From Acanthosepion lycidas (Eukaryota; Mollusca; Cephalopoda; Sepiida; Sepiidae), in assembly GCA_963932145.1 (NCBI GenBank), contig CAWVQA010000036.1, forward strand, positions 402,429 to 466,428: a DNA stretch of 64,000 bases, read 5' to 3'. Positions 12,620 to 25,425 of this stretch are shown here, piece by piece. Under the pieces are notes generated by a model that was not told where the DNA came from, ran no database searches, and saw nothing but the letters and a program-made list of their open reading frames with translations. The translations under genes and the position numbers were made by a program. Position 1 is the stretch's first letter. Every line of letters starts with the position of its first letter.

Positions 12620-14060
12620 AATATTTTTTTGCAGACATTAGATTAGGTCTTTTCCTGTCCATTATGCTAAATTGAGGAAGTAAAATAGAAATAGAAATAG
12701 GAAACAGAAGAGAAATGTACAGTGATCACCCATTTTCTGCCCACAATCTTTTTCATGGAAATCCCAGTCATATGAGTCGAGTCCATGCATGCTACGATCA
12801 CGGTATGAATTAGAAGGCAAAATATTTTTTTGTCGAGCTTAGATTAGGTCTTTCCCTGTCCATTATGCTAAATTGAGGAAGTAAAATATAAATATAAATA
12901 GGAAACAGAAGAGAAATGTACAGTGATCACCCATTTTCTGCCTACAATCTTTTTCATGGAAATCCCGGTCTTATGAGACGAGTCCATGCATGCTACAATC
13001 ACGGTATGAATTTGAAGGCAAAATATTTTTTTGCAGACCTTAGATTAGGTCTTTCCCTGTCCATTATGCTAAATTGAGGAGTTAAATAGAAATATAATTA
13101 GGAAACAGAAGAGAAATGTACAGTGATCAGCCAGTTTCTGCCCACAAACTTTTTGACGGAAATCCCAGTCATATGAGTCGAGTCCATGCATGCTTCGAAC
13201 ACGGTATGAATTTGAAGGCAAAATATTTTTTTGCAAATTTTAGATTACGTCTTTCCCTGTCCATAATGCTAAATTGAGGAGGTAGAATATAAATATAAAT
13301 AGGAAACAGAAGAGAAATGTACAGTGATCACCCATTTTCTTCCCACAAACTTTTTCATGGAAATCCCAGTCATATGAGTCAATTCATGCATGCTACGATC
13401 ACGGTATGAATTTGAAGGCAAAATATTTTTTGCAGATCTCAGATTAGGTCTTTCCCTGTCCATAATGCTAAATTGAGGAGGTAAAATAGAAATATAAATA
13501 AGAAACAGAAAAGAAATGTACAGTGATCACCCGTTTTCGGCCCACAATCTTTTTCTTGGAAATCCTAGTCATACGAGTCGAGTCTATACATGCTATAATC
13601 ACGGTATGAATTCGAATGCAAAATATTTTTGTGTAGAGCTTAGATTAGGTCTTTCCCTGTCCATAATGCTAAATTGAGGAGGTAAAATATAAATATAAAT
13701 AGGAAACAGAAGGGAAATGTACAGTGATCACCCATTTTCGACCCACAATCTTTTTCATGGAAATCCCAGTCATATGAGTCGTGTCAATGCATGCTACGAT
13801 CACGGTATGAATTTGAAGGCAAAATATTTTTGTGGAGAGCTTAGATTAGGTCTTTCCCTGTCCATAATGCTAAATTGAGGAGGTAAAATATAAATATAAA
13901 TAGGAAACAGAAGAGAAATGTACAGTGATCACCCATTTTCGGCCCACAATCTTTTTCATGGAAATCCCAGTCATATGAGTCGAGTCCATGCATGCTACGA
14001 ACACGTTATGAATTTGAAGGCAAAATATTTTTTTGCAGAGCTTAGATTAGGTCTTTCCCT

Positions 14061-14102
14061 GTCCATAATGTTTAATTAAGGAAGTAAAATATAAATAGGA
14101 AA
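14061..14102 (+). repeat. Short-linker monomer tail with TTAATTAA
   Basis: Same variant as at 9061: TTAATTAA at 14072-14079, followed by GGAAGTAAAATATAAATAGG with one ATAAAT word missing. Confidence 0.85.
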
Positions 14103-15444
14103 CAGAAAAGAAATGTACAGTGATCACCCATATTGTGCCCACAATCTTTTTCATGGAAATCCCAGTCATATGAGTCGAGTCCATGCATGCTACGATCACG
14201 GTATGAATTTGAAGGCAAAATAATTTTATGCAGGTCTTAGATTAGGTCTTTCCCTGTCCATAATGCTAAATGAATGAAGAAAAAAACAAATATGAAAAGG
14301 AAACAGAAGAGAAATGTACAGTGATCACCCATTTTCTGCTCACAATCTTTTTCATGGAAATCCCAATCATATCAGTCGAGTCCATGCATGCTACGATCAC
14401 GGAATGAATTTGAAGGCAAAATATTTTTTTGCAGAGCTTAGATTAGGTCTTTCCCTGTCCATAATGCTAAATTGAGGAAGTAAAATATAAATATAAATAG
14501 GAACCAGAAGAGAAATGTATAGTGATCACCCATTTTCTGCCCACAATATTTTTCATGGTAATCCCAGTCATAGGAGTCGAGTCTATGCATGTTACGATCA
14601 CGGTATGAATTTGAAGGCAGAATATTTTCTTGCAGAGCTTAGTTTAGGTCTTTCCCTTTCCATAATGCTAAATTGAGGAAGTAAAATATAAATATAAATA
14701 GGAAACAGAAGAGAAATATACAGTGATCACCCATTTTCTGCCCACGATATTTTTCATGGAAATCCCAGTCATATGAGTCGAGTCCATGCATGCTACGATC
14801 ACAGTATGAATTTGAAGGCAAAATATTTTTGTGCAGATCTTAGATTAGGTCTTTCCCTGTCCATAATGCTATATTGTGGAAGTAAAATATAAATATAAGT
14901 AGGAAACAGAAGAGAAATGTACAGTGATCACCCATTTTCTGCCCACAATCTTTTTCATGGAAATCCCAGTCATATGAGTCGAGTCCATGCATGCTGCGAT
15001 CACGGTATGAATTTGAAGGCAAAATATTTTATGCAGATCTTAGATTTGATCTTTCCCTGTCCATAATGCTAAATGAAGGAAGTAAAATATAAATATGAAT
15101 AGGAAACAGAAGAGAAATGTACAGTGATCACCCATTTTCCGCCCACAATCTTTTTCATGGAGATCCTAGTCATATGAGTCGAGTCCATGCATGCTACGAT
15201 CACGGTATGAATTTGAAGGCAAAATATTTTTTTGCAGAGCTTAGATTAGGTCTTTCCCTGTCCATAATGCTAAATTAAGGAAGTAAAATAGAAATATAAA
15301 TAGGAAACAGAAGAGAAATATACAGTGATCACCCATTTTCTGCCCACAATCTTTTTCATGGAAATCCCAGTCATATGAGTCGAGTCCAAGCATGGTACGA
15401 TCACGGTATGAATTTGAAGGCAAAATATTTTTTTGCAGAGCGTA

Positions 15445-15715
15445 GATTACGTCTTTCCATGTCCATAATGCTAAATTGAGGAAGTAAAACATTAATATAT
15501 ATAGGAAACAGAAGAGAAATATACAGTGATCACCCATTTTCTGCCCAAAATCTTTTTCATGGAAATCCCAGTCATGTGAGTCGATCCATGCATGCTACGA
15601 TCACGGTATGAATTTGAAGGCAAAATATTTTTTTGCAGAGCTTAGATTACGTCTTTCCATGTCCATAATGCTAAATTGAGGAAGTAAAACATTAATATAT
15701 ATAGGAAACAGAAGA
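15445..15715 (+). repeat. Tandem pair with ATTAATATATATAGG tail
   Basis: Two neighbouring units, 200 bp apart, share TACGTCTTTCCATGTCC and the tail AAACATTAATATATATAGG. No other units nearby have this combination. It is a recent single-unit duplication. Confidence 0.85.
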
Positions 15716-15861
15716 GAAATGTACAGTGATCACCCATTTTCGGCCCACAATCTTTTTCATGGAAATCTCAGTCATATGAGTCTAGTCCATGCATGCTACG
15801 ATAACGGTATGAATTTGAAGGCAAAATATTTTTGTGAAGATTTTAGATTATGTCTTTCCCT

Positions 15862-15902
15862 GTCCATAATGCTTAATTAAGTAAATAAATATAAATAGGA
15901 AA
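15862..15902 (+). repeat. Short-linker monomer tail with TTAATTAA
   Basis: Same variant: TTAATTAA at 15873-15880, then GTAAATAAATATAAATAGG. Here GGAA is also missing, so the tail has decayed a little further. Confidence 0.85.
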
Positions 15903-16246
15903 CAGAAGAGAAATGTACAGTGATCACCCATTTTCTGCCGACAATCTTTTTCATGGAAATCCCAGTCATATCAGTCGAGTCCATGCATGCTACGAACCCG
16001 TTATGAATTTGAAGGCAAAATATTTTTTTGCAGAGCTTAGATTAGGTCTTTCCCTGTCCATAATGCTAAATTGAGGAGGTAAAATATAAATATAAATAGG
16101 AAACAGAAGAGAAATGTACAATGATCACCCATTTTCTGCCCACAATCTTTTTCATGGAAATCCCAGTCATATGAGTCGTGTCCATGCATGCTACGATCAC
16201 GTTATGAATTTGAAGGGAAAAAATTTTTTTGCAGATTTTAGATTAT

Positions 16247-16578
16247 GTCTTTCCCTGTCCATAATGCTAAATTGAGGAGGTAAAATATAAATATAAATAG
16301 GAAACAGAAGTGAAATGTACAGTGATCACCCATTTTCTGCCCACAATCTTTTTCATGGAAATCCCAGTCATATGAGTCGAGTCCATGCATGCTACGAACC
16401 CGTTATGAATTTGAAGGCAAAATATTTTTTTGCAGAGCATAGATTAGGTCTTTCCCTGTCCATAATGCTAAATTGAGGAGGTAAAATATAAATATAAATA
16501 GGAAACAGAAGAGAATGTACAGTGATCACCCATTTTCTGCCCACAATCTTTTTCATGGAAATCCCAGTCATATGAGTC
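16247..16578 (+). repeat. 332-bp dispersed copy, member 1
   Basis: Carries CAGAAGTGAAATG, CGAACCCGTTATG, GAGCATAGATTAG and the one-base-deleted GAGAATGTACAG, in order. The same string recurs at 18251-18582, an offset of 2004 bp (ten units minus 6 bp). The match stops at GTCGTG versus GTCGAG near 16579. Confidence 0.9.
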
Positions 16579-18250
16579 GTGTCCATGCATGCTTCGATCA
16601 CAGCATGAATTTGAAGGCAAAATATTTTTTTGCAGAGCTTAGATTAGGTAGTTCCCTGTCCATAATACTAAATTGAGGAGGTAAAATATAAGTGTAAATA
16701 GGAAACAGAAGAGAAATGTACAGTGATCACCCATTTTCTGCCCACAATCTTTATCATGGAAATCCCAGTCATATGAGAAGAGTCCATGCATGCTACGAAC
16801 ACGTTATGAATTTGAAGGCAAAATATTTTTTTGCAGAGCTTAGATTAGGTCTTTCCCTGTCCATAATGCTAAATAGAGGAGGTAAAATAGAAATATAAAT
16901 AGGAAATAGAGAGAAATGTTCAGTGATCACCCATTTTCGGCCCACAATCTTTTTCATGGAAATCCCAGTCATATGAGTCGAGTTCATGCATGCTACGATC
17001 AAGGTATGAATTTGAAGTCAAATTATTTTTGTGCAGATTTTAGATTAGGTCTTTCCCTGTCCATAATACTAAATTGAGGAGGTAAAATAGAAATATAAAT
17101 AGGAAACAGAAGAGAAATGTACAGTGATCACCAATTTTCGGCCCACACTCTTTTTCATGGAAATTCAAGTCATATGAGTTGGGTCCATGCATGCTACGAT
17201 AACGCTATGAATTTGAAGACAAAATATTTTTTTGCCGAGCTTAGATTATGTCTTTCCCTGTCCATAATGCTAAATTGTGGAGGTAAAATAGAAATATAAA
17301 TAGAATACAGAAGAGAAATGTACAGTGATCTCCCATTTTCTGCCCACAATCTTTTTCCTGGAAATCCCAGTGATATGAGTCGGGTTCATGCATGCTACGA
17401 TCACGGTATGAATTTGAAGGCAAAATATTTTTGTGCAGATTTTAGATTAGGACTTTCCTGTCCATAATGCTAAATTGAGGAGGTAAAATGGAAATATAAA
17501 TAGGAAACGATAAAAATCTACAGTGATCACCCATTTTCGGAACACAATCTTTTTAATGGAAATCCCAGTTATATGAGTCGAGTCCATGCATGCTATGATC
17601 CCGGTATGAATTTGAAGCCAAAATATTTTTGTGCAGATCTTAGATTAGGTCTTTCCCTGTCCATAATGCTAAATTGAGGAGGTAGAATATAAATATAAAT
17701 AGGAAACAGAAGAGAAATGTACAGTGATCACCCATTTTCGGCCCACAATATTTTTCATGTAAATCCCAGTCATATGAGTCGAGTCCATGCATGCTACGAT
17801 CACGGTATGAATTTGAAGGCAAAATATTTTTGAGCAGACCTTAGATTAGGTCTTTCCCTGTCCATAATGCTAAATTGAGGAGGTAAAATATAAATATAAA
17901 TAGGAAACAGAAGAGAAATGTACAGTGATCACCCATTTTCGGCCCACAATCTTTTTCATGGAAATCCCAGTCATATGAGTCGAGTCCATGCATGCTACGA
18001 TCACGGTATGAACTTGAAGCCAAAATATTTTTGTGCAGAGCTTAGATTAGTTCTTTCCCTGTCCATAAAGCTAAATTGAGGAGGTAAAATATAAATATAA
18101 ATAGGAAAAAGAAGAGAAATGTACAGTGATCACCCATTTTCGGCCCAGAATATTTTCGTGGAAATCCAAGTCATATGTGTCGAGTTCATGCATGCTACGA
18201 TCATGGTATGAATTTGAAGGCAAAATATTTTTTTGCAGATTTTAGATTAG

Positions 18251-18582
18251 GTCTTTCCCTGTCCATAATGCTAAATTGAGGAGGTAAAATATAAATATAA
18301 ATAGGAAACAGAAGTGAAATGTACAGTGATCACCCATTTTCTGCCCACAATCTTTTTCATGGAAATCCCAGTCATATGAGTCGAGTCCATGCATGCTACG
18401 AACCCGTTATGAATTTGAAGGCAAAATATTTTTTTGCAGAGCATAGATTAGGTCTTTCCCTGTCCATAATGCTAAATTGAGGAGGTAAAATATAAATATA
18501 AATAGGAAACAGAAGAGAATGTACAGTGATCACCCATTTTCTGCCCACAATCTTTTTCATGGAAATCCCAGTCATATGAGTC
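18251..18582 (+). repeat. 332-bp dispersed copy, member 2
   Basis: Partner of 16247-16578, with the same four rare variants including the one-base deletion. The units between the two copies do not match at this level. The copy therefore reflects either local conversion or an older ten-unit duplication whose remainder has drifted. Confidence 0.9.
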
Positions 18583-20240
18583 GAGTCCATGCATGCTACG
18601 ATCACAGTATGAATTTGAAGGCAAAATATTTTTGTGCAGATCTTAGATTAGGTCTTTCCCTGTCCATAATGCTAAATTGAGGAGGTAAAATAGAAATATA
18701 AATAGGAAACAGAAGAGAAATGTACAGTGATCACCCATTTTCGGTCCACAATCTTTTTCATGGAAATCCCAGTCATATGAGTCGAGTCCATGCATGCTAC
18801 GATCACGGTATGAATTTGAAGGCAAAATATTTTTGTGCAGATTTTAGATTAGGTCTTTCCCTGTCCATAATGCTAAATTGAGGAGGTAAAATATAAATAT
18901 AAATAGGAAACAGAAGAGAAATGTACAGTGATCACCCATTTTCGGCCCACAATCTTTTTCATGGAAATCCCAGTCATATGAGTCGAGTCCATGCATGCTA
19001 CGTTCACGGTATGAATTTGAAGGCAAAATATTTTTGTGCAGATCTTAGATTAGGTCTTTCCCTGTCCATAATGCTAAATTGAGGGGGTAAAATAGAAATA
19101 GTAATAGGAAACAGAAGAGTAATGTACAGTGATCACCCATTTTGTGCCCATAATCTTTTTCATGGATATCCCAGTCATATGAGTCGAGTCCATGCATGCT
19201 ACGATCACGGTATGAATTTGAAGGCAAAATATTTTTGTGCAGAGCTTAGATTAGGTCTTTCCCTGTCCATAATACTAAATTGAGGAGGTAAAATACAAAT
19301 ATAAATAGGAAACAGTAGAGAAATGTACAGTGATCACCAATTTTCGGCCGACAATCTTTTTCATGGAAATCCCAGTCATATGAGTCGAGTCCTTGCATGC
19401 TACGATCACGGTATGAATTTGAAGGGAAAATATTTATTTGCAGATCTAATATTATGTCTTTCCCTGTCCATAATGCTAAATTGCGGAGGTAAAATAGAAA
19501 TATAAATAGGAAACAGAAGAGAAATGTACAGTGATCACCCATTTTCTGCCGGCAATCTTTTTCATGGAAATCCCAGATATATGAGTCGAGTCCATACATA
19601 CTACGATCACAGTGTGAATTTGAAGGCAAAATATTTTTTTGCAGATTTCACGTTAGGTCTTTCCCTGTCCGTAATGCTAAATTGAGGAGGTAAAATATAA
19701 ATATAAATAGGAAACAGAAGAGAAATGTACAGTGATCACCCATTTTCTGCCCACAATCTTCTTCATGGAAATCCCAGTCATATGAGTCGAGTCCATACAT
19801 GCTACGATCACCGTATGAATTTGAAAGCGAAATATTTTTTGCAGAGCTTAGATTAGGTCTTTCCCTGTCCATAATGCTAAATTGAGGAGGTAAAATAGAA
19901 ATATAAATATGAAACAGAAGAGAAATGTACAGTGATCACCCATTTTCTGCCCACAATCTATTTCATGGAAATCCCAGTCATATGAGTCGAGTCCATGCAT
20001 GCTACGATCACGGTATGAATTTGAAGGCAAAATATTTTTTTGCAATTATTAGATATTGTCTTTCCCTGTCCATAATGCTAAATTGAGGAGGTAAAATAGA
20101 AATATAAATAGGAAACAAAAGAGAAATGTACAGTGATCACCCATTTTCTGCCCACAATCATTTTCATGGAAATCCCAGTCATATGAGTCGAATCCATGCA
20201 TGCTACGATCACGGTATGAATTTGAAGGCAAAATATTTTT

Positions 20241-20308
20241 TTGCAGAAAATGCTAAATTGAGGAAGTAAAATATAAATATAAATAGGAAACAGAAGAGAA
20301 ATGTACAG
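20241..20308 (+). repeat. Deleted monomer next to the inversion
   Basis: TTGCAG ends at 20246, and the sequence then jumps to AAAATGCTAAATTG, losing about 27 bp (unit bases 121-147). The unit continues normally to ATGTACAG at 20301-20308, where the inverted segment begins. The bases missing here are the same stretch that opens the inverted segment in reverse complement. Confidence 0.9.
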
Positions 20309-20640
20309 GGAAAGACCTAATCTAAGATCTGCAAAAAAATATTTTGCCTTCAAATTCATACCGTGATCGTAGCATGCATGGACTCGACTCATATGACTGG
20401 GATTTCCATGAAAAAGATTGTGGGCAGAAAATGGGTGATCACTGTACATTTCTCTTCTGTTTCCTATTTATATTTCTAATTTACCTCTTCAATTTAGCAT
20501 TATGGACAGGGAAAGACCTAATCTAAGATCTGCAAAAAAATATTTTCCTTTCAAATTCATACCGTGATCGTAGCATGTATGTACTCGACTCATATGACTG
20601 GAATTTCCATGAAAAAGATTGTCGGCAGAAAATGGGTGAT
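20305..20640 (-). repeat. Inverted satellite segment (336 bp, 1.67 units)
   Basis: After ATGTACAG the sequence becomes the reverse complement of the unit: GGAAAGACCTAATC, then ATTTTGCCTTCAAATTC, CATGCATGGACTC and so on. It covers unit bases 143 back to 1 and then 201 back to 9, ending AATGGGTGAT at 20640. Direct orientation resumes at about 20641 with GATGAAGG, near unit base 157. The left junction shares ACAG with both orientations. It carries GTCGGCAG near 20621, which is the complement of the CTGCCGAC in the direct unit immediately to the right (near 20708). This is the only inversion I find. Confidence 0.95.
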
Positions 20641-23094
20641 TGATGAAGGAAATCAAATATAAATATAAATAGGAAACAGAAGAGAAATGTACAGTGATCA
20701 CCCATTTTCTGCCGACAATCTTTTTCATGGAAATCCCAGACATATGAGTCGAGTCCATGCATGCTACGATCACAATATGAATTTGAAAGCAAAATATTTT
20801 TTGCAGATCTTAGATTAGGTCTTTCCCTGTCCATAATTCTAAATTGAGGAAGTAATATAGAAATATAAATAAGATACAGAAGAGAAATGTACAGTGATCA
20901 CCCATTTTCTGCTCAGAATCTTTTTCATGGAAATCCCAGTCATATGAGTGGAGTCCATGCATGCGACGATCACGGTATGAATTTGAAGGCAAAATATTTT
21001 TGTGCAGATCTTAGATTAGGTCTTTCCCTGTCCATAATGCTAAATGAAGGAAGTAAATTAGAAATATAAATAGGAAACAGAAGAGAAATGTACAGTGATC
21101 ACCCATTTTCGGCCGACAATCTTTTTCACGGAAATCCCAGTCAGATGAGTCAAGTCCATGCATGCTATGATCACGGTATCAATTTGAAGGCAAAATATTT
21201 TTTTGCAGATCTTAGATTAGGTCTTTCCCTGTCCATAATGCTAAATTGAGGAGGTAAAATAGAAATATAAATAGGAAACACAAGAGAAATGTACAGTGAT
21301 CACCCATTTTCGGCCCACAATCTTTTTCATGGAAATCCCAGTCATATGAGTCGAGTCATGCATGCTACGATCACGGTATGAATTTGAAGGCAAAATATTT
21401 ATTTGCAGATCTTAGATTAGGTCTTTCCCTGTCCATAATGATAAATTGAGGAGGTAAAAAAGAAATATAAATAGGAAACAGAAGAGAAATGTACAGTGAT
21501 CACCCATTTTCTGCCGGCAATCTTTTTCATGGAAATCCCAGACATATGTGTCGAGTCCATGCATGCTACGATCAGGGTATGAATTTGAAGGCAAAATGTT
21601 TTTGTGCAGATCTTAGATTAGGTCTTTCCCTGTCCATAATGCTAAATGAAGGAAGTAAAATATAAATATAAATAGGAAACAGAAGAGAAATGTACAGTGA
21701 TCACCCATTTTCGGCCCACAATCTTTTTCATGGAAATCCCAGTCATATGAGTCAAGTCCATGCATGCAACGATCACGGTATGAATTTGAAGGCAAAATAT
21801 TTTTGTGCAGAGCTTAGATTATGTCTTTCCCTGGCCATAATGCTAAATTGAGGAGGTAAAATATAAATATAAATAGGAAACAGAAGAGAAATGTACAGTG
21901 ACCACCCGTTTTCGGCCCACAATATTTTCATGGAAATCCCAGTCATATGAGTCGAGTACATGCATGCTACGATCACGGTATAAAATTTAAGGCAAAATAT
22001 TTTTGTGCAGAATTTAGATTAGTTCTTTCCCTGTCCATAATGCTAAATTGAGGAGGTAAAATAGAAATATAAATAGGAAACAGAAGAGAAATGTACAGTG
22101 ATCACCCTTTTTCGGCCCACAATATTTTTCATGGAAATCCCAGTCAGATGAGTCAAGTCCATGCATGCTATGATCACGGAATGAATTTGAAGGCAAAATA
22201 TTTTTTTGAAGATCTTAGATTAGGTGTTTCCCTGTCCATAATGCTAAATTGAGGAAGTAAAATAGAAATATAAATAGGAAACAGAAGAGAAATGTACAGT
22301 GATCACCCATTTTCTGCCCACAATTTTTCATGGAAATCCCAGTCATATGAGTCGAGTCCATGCATGCTACGTTCACGGTATGAATTTGAAGGCAAAATAT
22401 TTTTGTGCAGCTCTCAGATTAGGTCATTCCCTGTCCATAATGCTAAATTGAGGAGGTAAAATATAAATATAAATAGGAAACAGAAGAGAAATGTACAGTG
22501 ATCACCTATTTTCGGCCCACAATCTTTTTCCTGGAAATCCCAGTCATATGAGTCGAGTCCATGCATGCTACGATCACGGTATGAATTTGAAGGCAAAATA
22601 TTTTTGTGCTGATTTTAGATTATATCTTTCCCTGTCCATAATGCTAAATTGATGAGGTAAATTAGAAATATAAATAGCAAACAGAAGAGAAATGTACAGT
22701 GATCACCGATTTTCTGCCCACAATCTTTTTCATGGAAATCCCAGTCATATGAGTCAAGTCCATACCTGCTACGGTCACGGTATGAATTTGAAGGCAAAAT
22801 ATTTATTTGCAGATCTTAGATTAGGTCTTTCCCTGTCCATAATTCTAAATGAAGGAAGTAAAATATAAATATAAATAGGAAACAGAAGAGAAATGTACAG
22901 TGATCAGCCATTTTCGGCCCACAATCTTTTTCATGGAATCCCAGTCATATGAGTCCTGTCCATGCATGCTACTATCACGGTATGAATTTGAAGGCAAAAT
23001 ATTTTTGTGCAGAGCTTAGATTAGGTCTTTCCCTGTCCATAATGCTAAATTTAGGAGGTAAAATATAAATATAAATATGAAACAGAAGAGAAAT

Positions 23095-23295
23095 GTACAG
23101 TGATCACCCATTTTCGGCCCACAATCTTTTTCATGGAAATCCCAGTCATATGAGTCGAGTCCATGCATGCTACGATCACGGTATGAATTTGAAGGCAAAA
23201 TATTTTTGTGCAGAGCTTAGATTAGGTCTTTCCCTGTCCATAATGCTAAATTGAGGAGGTAAAATATAAATATAAATAGGAAACAGAAGAGAAAT
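23095..23295 (+). repeat. Exemplar type A monomer (CGG / GTGCAG)
   Basis: This 201-bp copy is nearly identical to my by-eye consensus, differing only by GAGCTT in place of GATCTT around unit base 120. It shows the type A states: CGG at unit bases 21-23, GTGCAG after the T tract, GAGGAGG near 159-165 and a TATAAATATAAATAGG tail. It has four CpG sites, at unit bases 21, 62, 79 and 85. Type A dominates 0-8.9 kb and 43-50 kb. Confidence 0.9.
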
Positions 23296-23649
23296 GTACA
23301 GTGATCACCCATTTTCGGCCCACAATCTTTTTCATGGAAATCCCAGTCATATGAGTCGAGTCTATGCATCCTACGATCACGGTATGAATTTGAAAGCAAA
23401 ATATTTTTGTGCAGATTTTAGGTTAGGTCTTTCCCTGTCCATAATGCTAAATTGTGGAGGTAAAATAGAAATATAAATAGGAAACAGAAGAGAAATGTAC
23501 AGTGATCACCCATTTTGTGCCCACAATATTTTTCATGTAAATCCCAGTCATATGAGTCGAGTCCATGCATGCTACGATCACGGTATGTATTTGAAGGTAA
23601 AATATTTTTGTGTAGAGCTTAGATTACGTCTTTCCCAGTCCATAATGCT

Positions 23650-24240
23650 AAATTGAGGAGGGAAAATATAAATATAAATGGGAAACAGAAGAGAAATGTA
23701 CAGTGATCACCCATTTTCGGCCCACAATCTTTTTCATTGAAATCCCAGTCATATGAGTCGAGTCCATGCATGCTACGGTCACGGTATGAATTTGAAGGCA
23801 AAATATTTTTTTGCAGTTGTTAGATTAGGTCTTTCCCTGTCCATAATGCTAAATTGAGGAGGTAAAATATAAATATAAATAGGAAACAGAAGAGAAATGT
23901 ACAGTGATCACCCATTTTCGGCCCACAATCTTTTTCATGGAAATCCCAGTCATATGAGTCGAGTCCATGCATGCTACGGTCACGGTATGAATTTGAAGGC
24001 AAAATATTTTTTTGCAGTTGTTAGATTAGGTTTTTCCCTGTCCATAATGCTAAATTGAGGAGGGAAAATATAAATATAAATGGGAAACAGAAGAGAAATG
24101 TACAGTGATCACCCATTTTCGGCCCACAATCTTTTTCATTGAAATCCCAGTCATATGAGTCGAGTCCATGCATGCTACGGTCACGGTATGAATTTGAAGG
24201 CAAAATATTTTTTTGCAGTTGTTAGATTAGGTCTTTCCCT
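23650..24240 (+). repeat. 402-bp dimer copies
   Basis: Three consecutive units share CTACGGTCACGG and TTTGCAGTTGTTAG. The first and third also share GAGGAGGGAAAAT, AAATGGGAAACAG and TTCATTGAAATCCC, while the middle one has the normal forms. The order X-Y-X shows a 402-bp dimer that has been duplicated. Confidence 0.9.
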
Positions 24241-24422
24241 GTCCATAATGCTAAATTGAGGAGGTAAAATAGAAATATAAATAGGAAACAGAAAAGAAAT
24301 GTACAGTGATCACCCATTTTCGGCCAACAATCATTTTCATGGAAATCCCAGTCATATGACTCGAATCCATGCATGCTACGATCATGGTATGAATTTGAAG
24401 GGAAAATATTTTTGTGCAGATT

Positions 24423-25425
24423 TTAGATTAGGTCTTTCCCTGTCCATAATGCTAAATTTAGGAGGTAAAATAGAAATATAAATAGGAAACAGAAGAGAAA
24501 TGTACAGTGATCACTCATTTTCGGTCCACAAACTTTTTCATGGAAATCCCAGTCATATGAGTCGAGTCCATGCATGCTACGATCAAGGTATGAATTTGAA
24601 GGCAAAATATTTTTGTTCAGAGCTTAGTTTAGGTCTTTCCCTGTCCATAATGCTAAATTGAGGAGGTAAAATAGAAATATAAATAGGAAACAGAACAGAA
24701 ATGTACAGTAAACACCCATTTTCGGCCCACAATCTTTTTCATGGAAATCCCAGTCATATGAGTCGTGTCCATACATGCTACGATAACGGTATCAATTTGA
24801 AGGTAAAATATTTTTTTGCAGAACGTAGATTGGGTCTTTCCCTGTCCATAATGTTACATGAAGGAAGTAAAATACAAATATAAATAGGAAACAGAAGAGT
24901 AATGTACAGTGATCACCCATTTTCTGCCCACAATCTTTTTCATGGAAATCCCAGTCATATGAGTCGAGTCCATACATGCTACGATCACGGTATGAATTTG
25001 AAGGCAAAATATTTTTTTGCAGATCTTAGATTAGGTCTTTCCCTGTCCATAATGGTAAATTGAGGAGGTAAAATAGAAATATAAATAGGAAACAGAAGAG
25101 AAATGTACAGTGATCACTCATTTTCGGTCCACAAACTTTTTCATGGAAATCCCAGTCATATGAGTCGAGTCCATGCATGCTACGATCAAGGTATGAATTT
25201 GAAGGCAAAATATTTTTGTTCAGAGCTTAGATTAGGTCTTTCCCTGTCCATAATGCTAAATTGAGGAGGTAAAATATAAATATAAATAGGAAACAGAACA
25301 GAAATGTACAGTAAACACCCATTTTCGGCCCACAATCTTTTTCATGGAAATCCCAGTCATATGAGTCATGTCAATGCATGCTACGATCACGGTATGAATT
25401 TGAAGGCAAAATATTTTTCTGCAGA
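24423..25425 (+). repeat. 603-bp trimer, two partial copies
   Basis: Units at about 24423-24820 recur at about 25026-25425, three unit lengths later. Shared marks are GATCACTCATTTTCGGTCC, ACAAACTTTTTC, GATCAAGG, TTGTTCAGAGC and GAACAGAAATGTACAGTAA. The third unit of the set does not match, so only two of three units survive as clear copies. Confidence 0.88.

Larger units (their letters stand above)
8881..20245 (+). repeat. Diverged mixed A/B satellite segment
   Basis: Roughly 56 units, mainly interleaved types A and B with many private substitutions and single-base indels. There is little long-block repetition apart from the copies listed separately. No gene-like, RNA-like or transposon sequence is present. 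The disorder contrasts with the cleanly copied blocks at 43-59 kb and fits an older part of the array that is less often homogenised. Confidence 0.85.

Noticed and set aside
20344-20526. Plus-strand 60-codon frame of the type otherwise found on the minus strand
   Set aside because: It is the same satellite frame seen on the other strand because of the 20305-20640 inversion. Useful as proof of the inversion, not as a gene.
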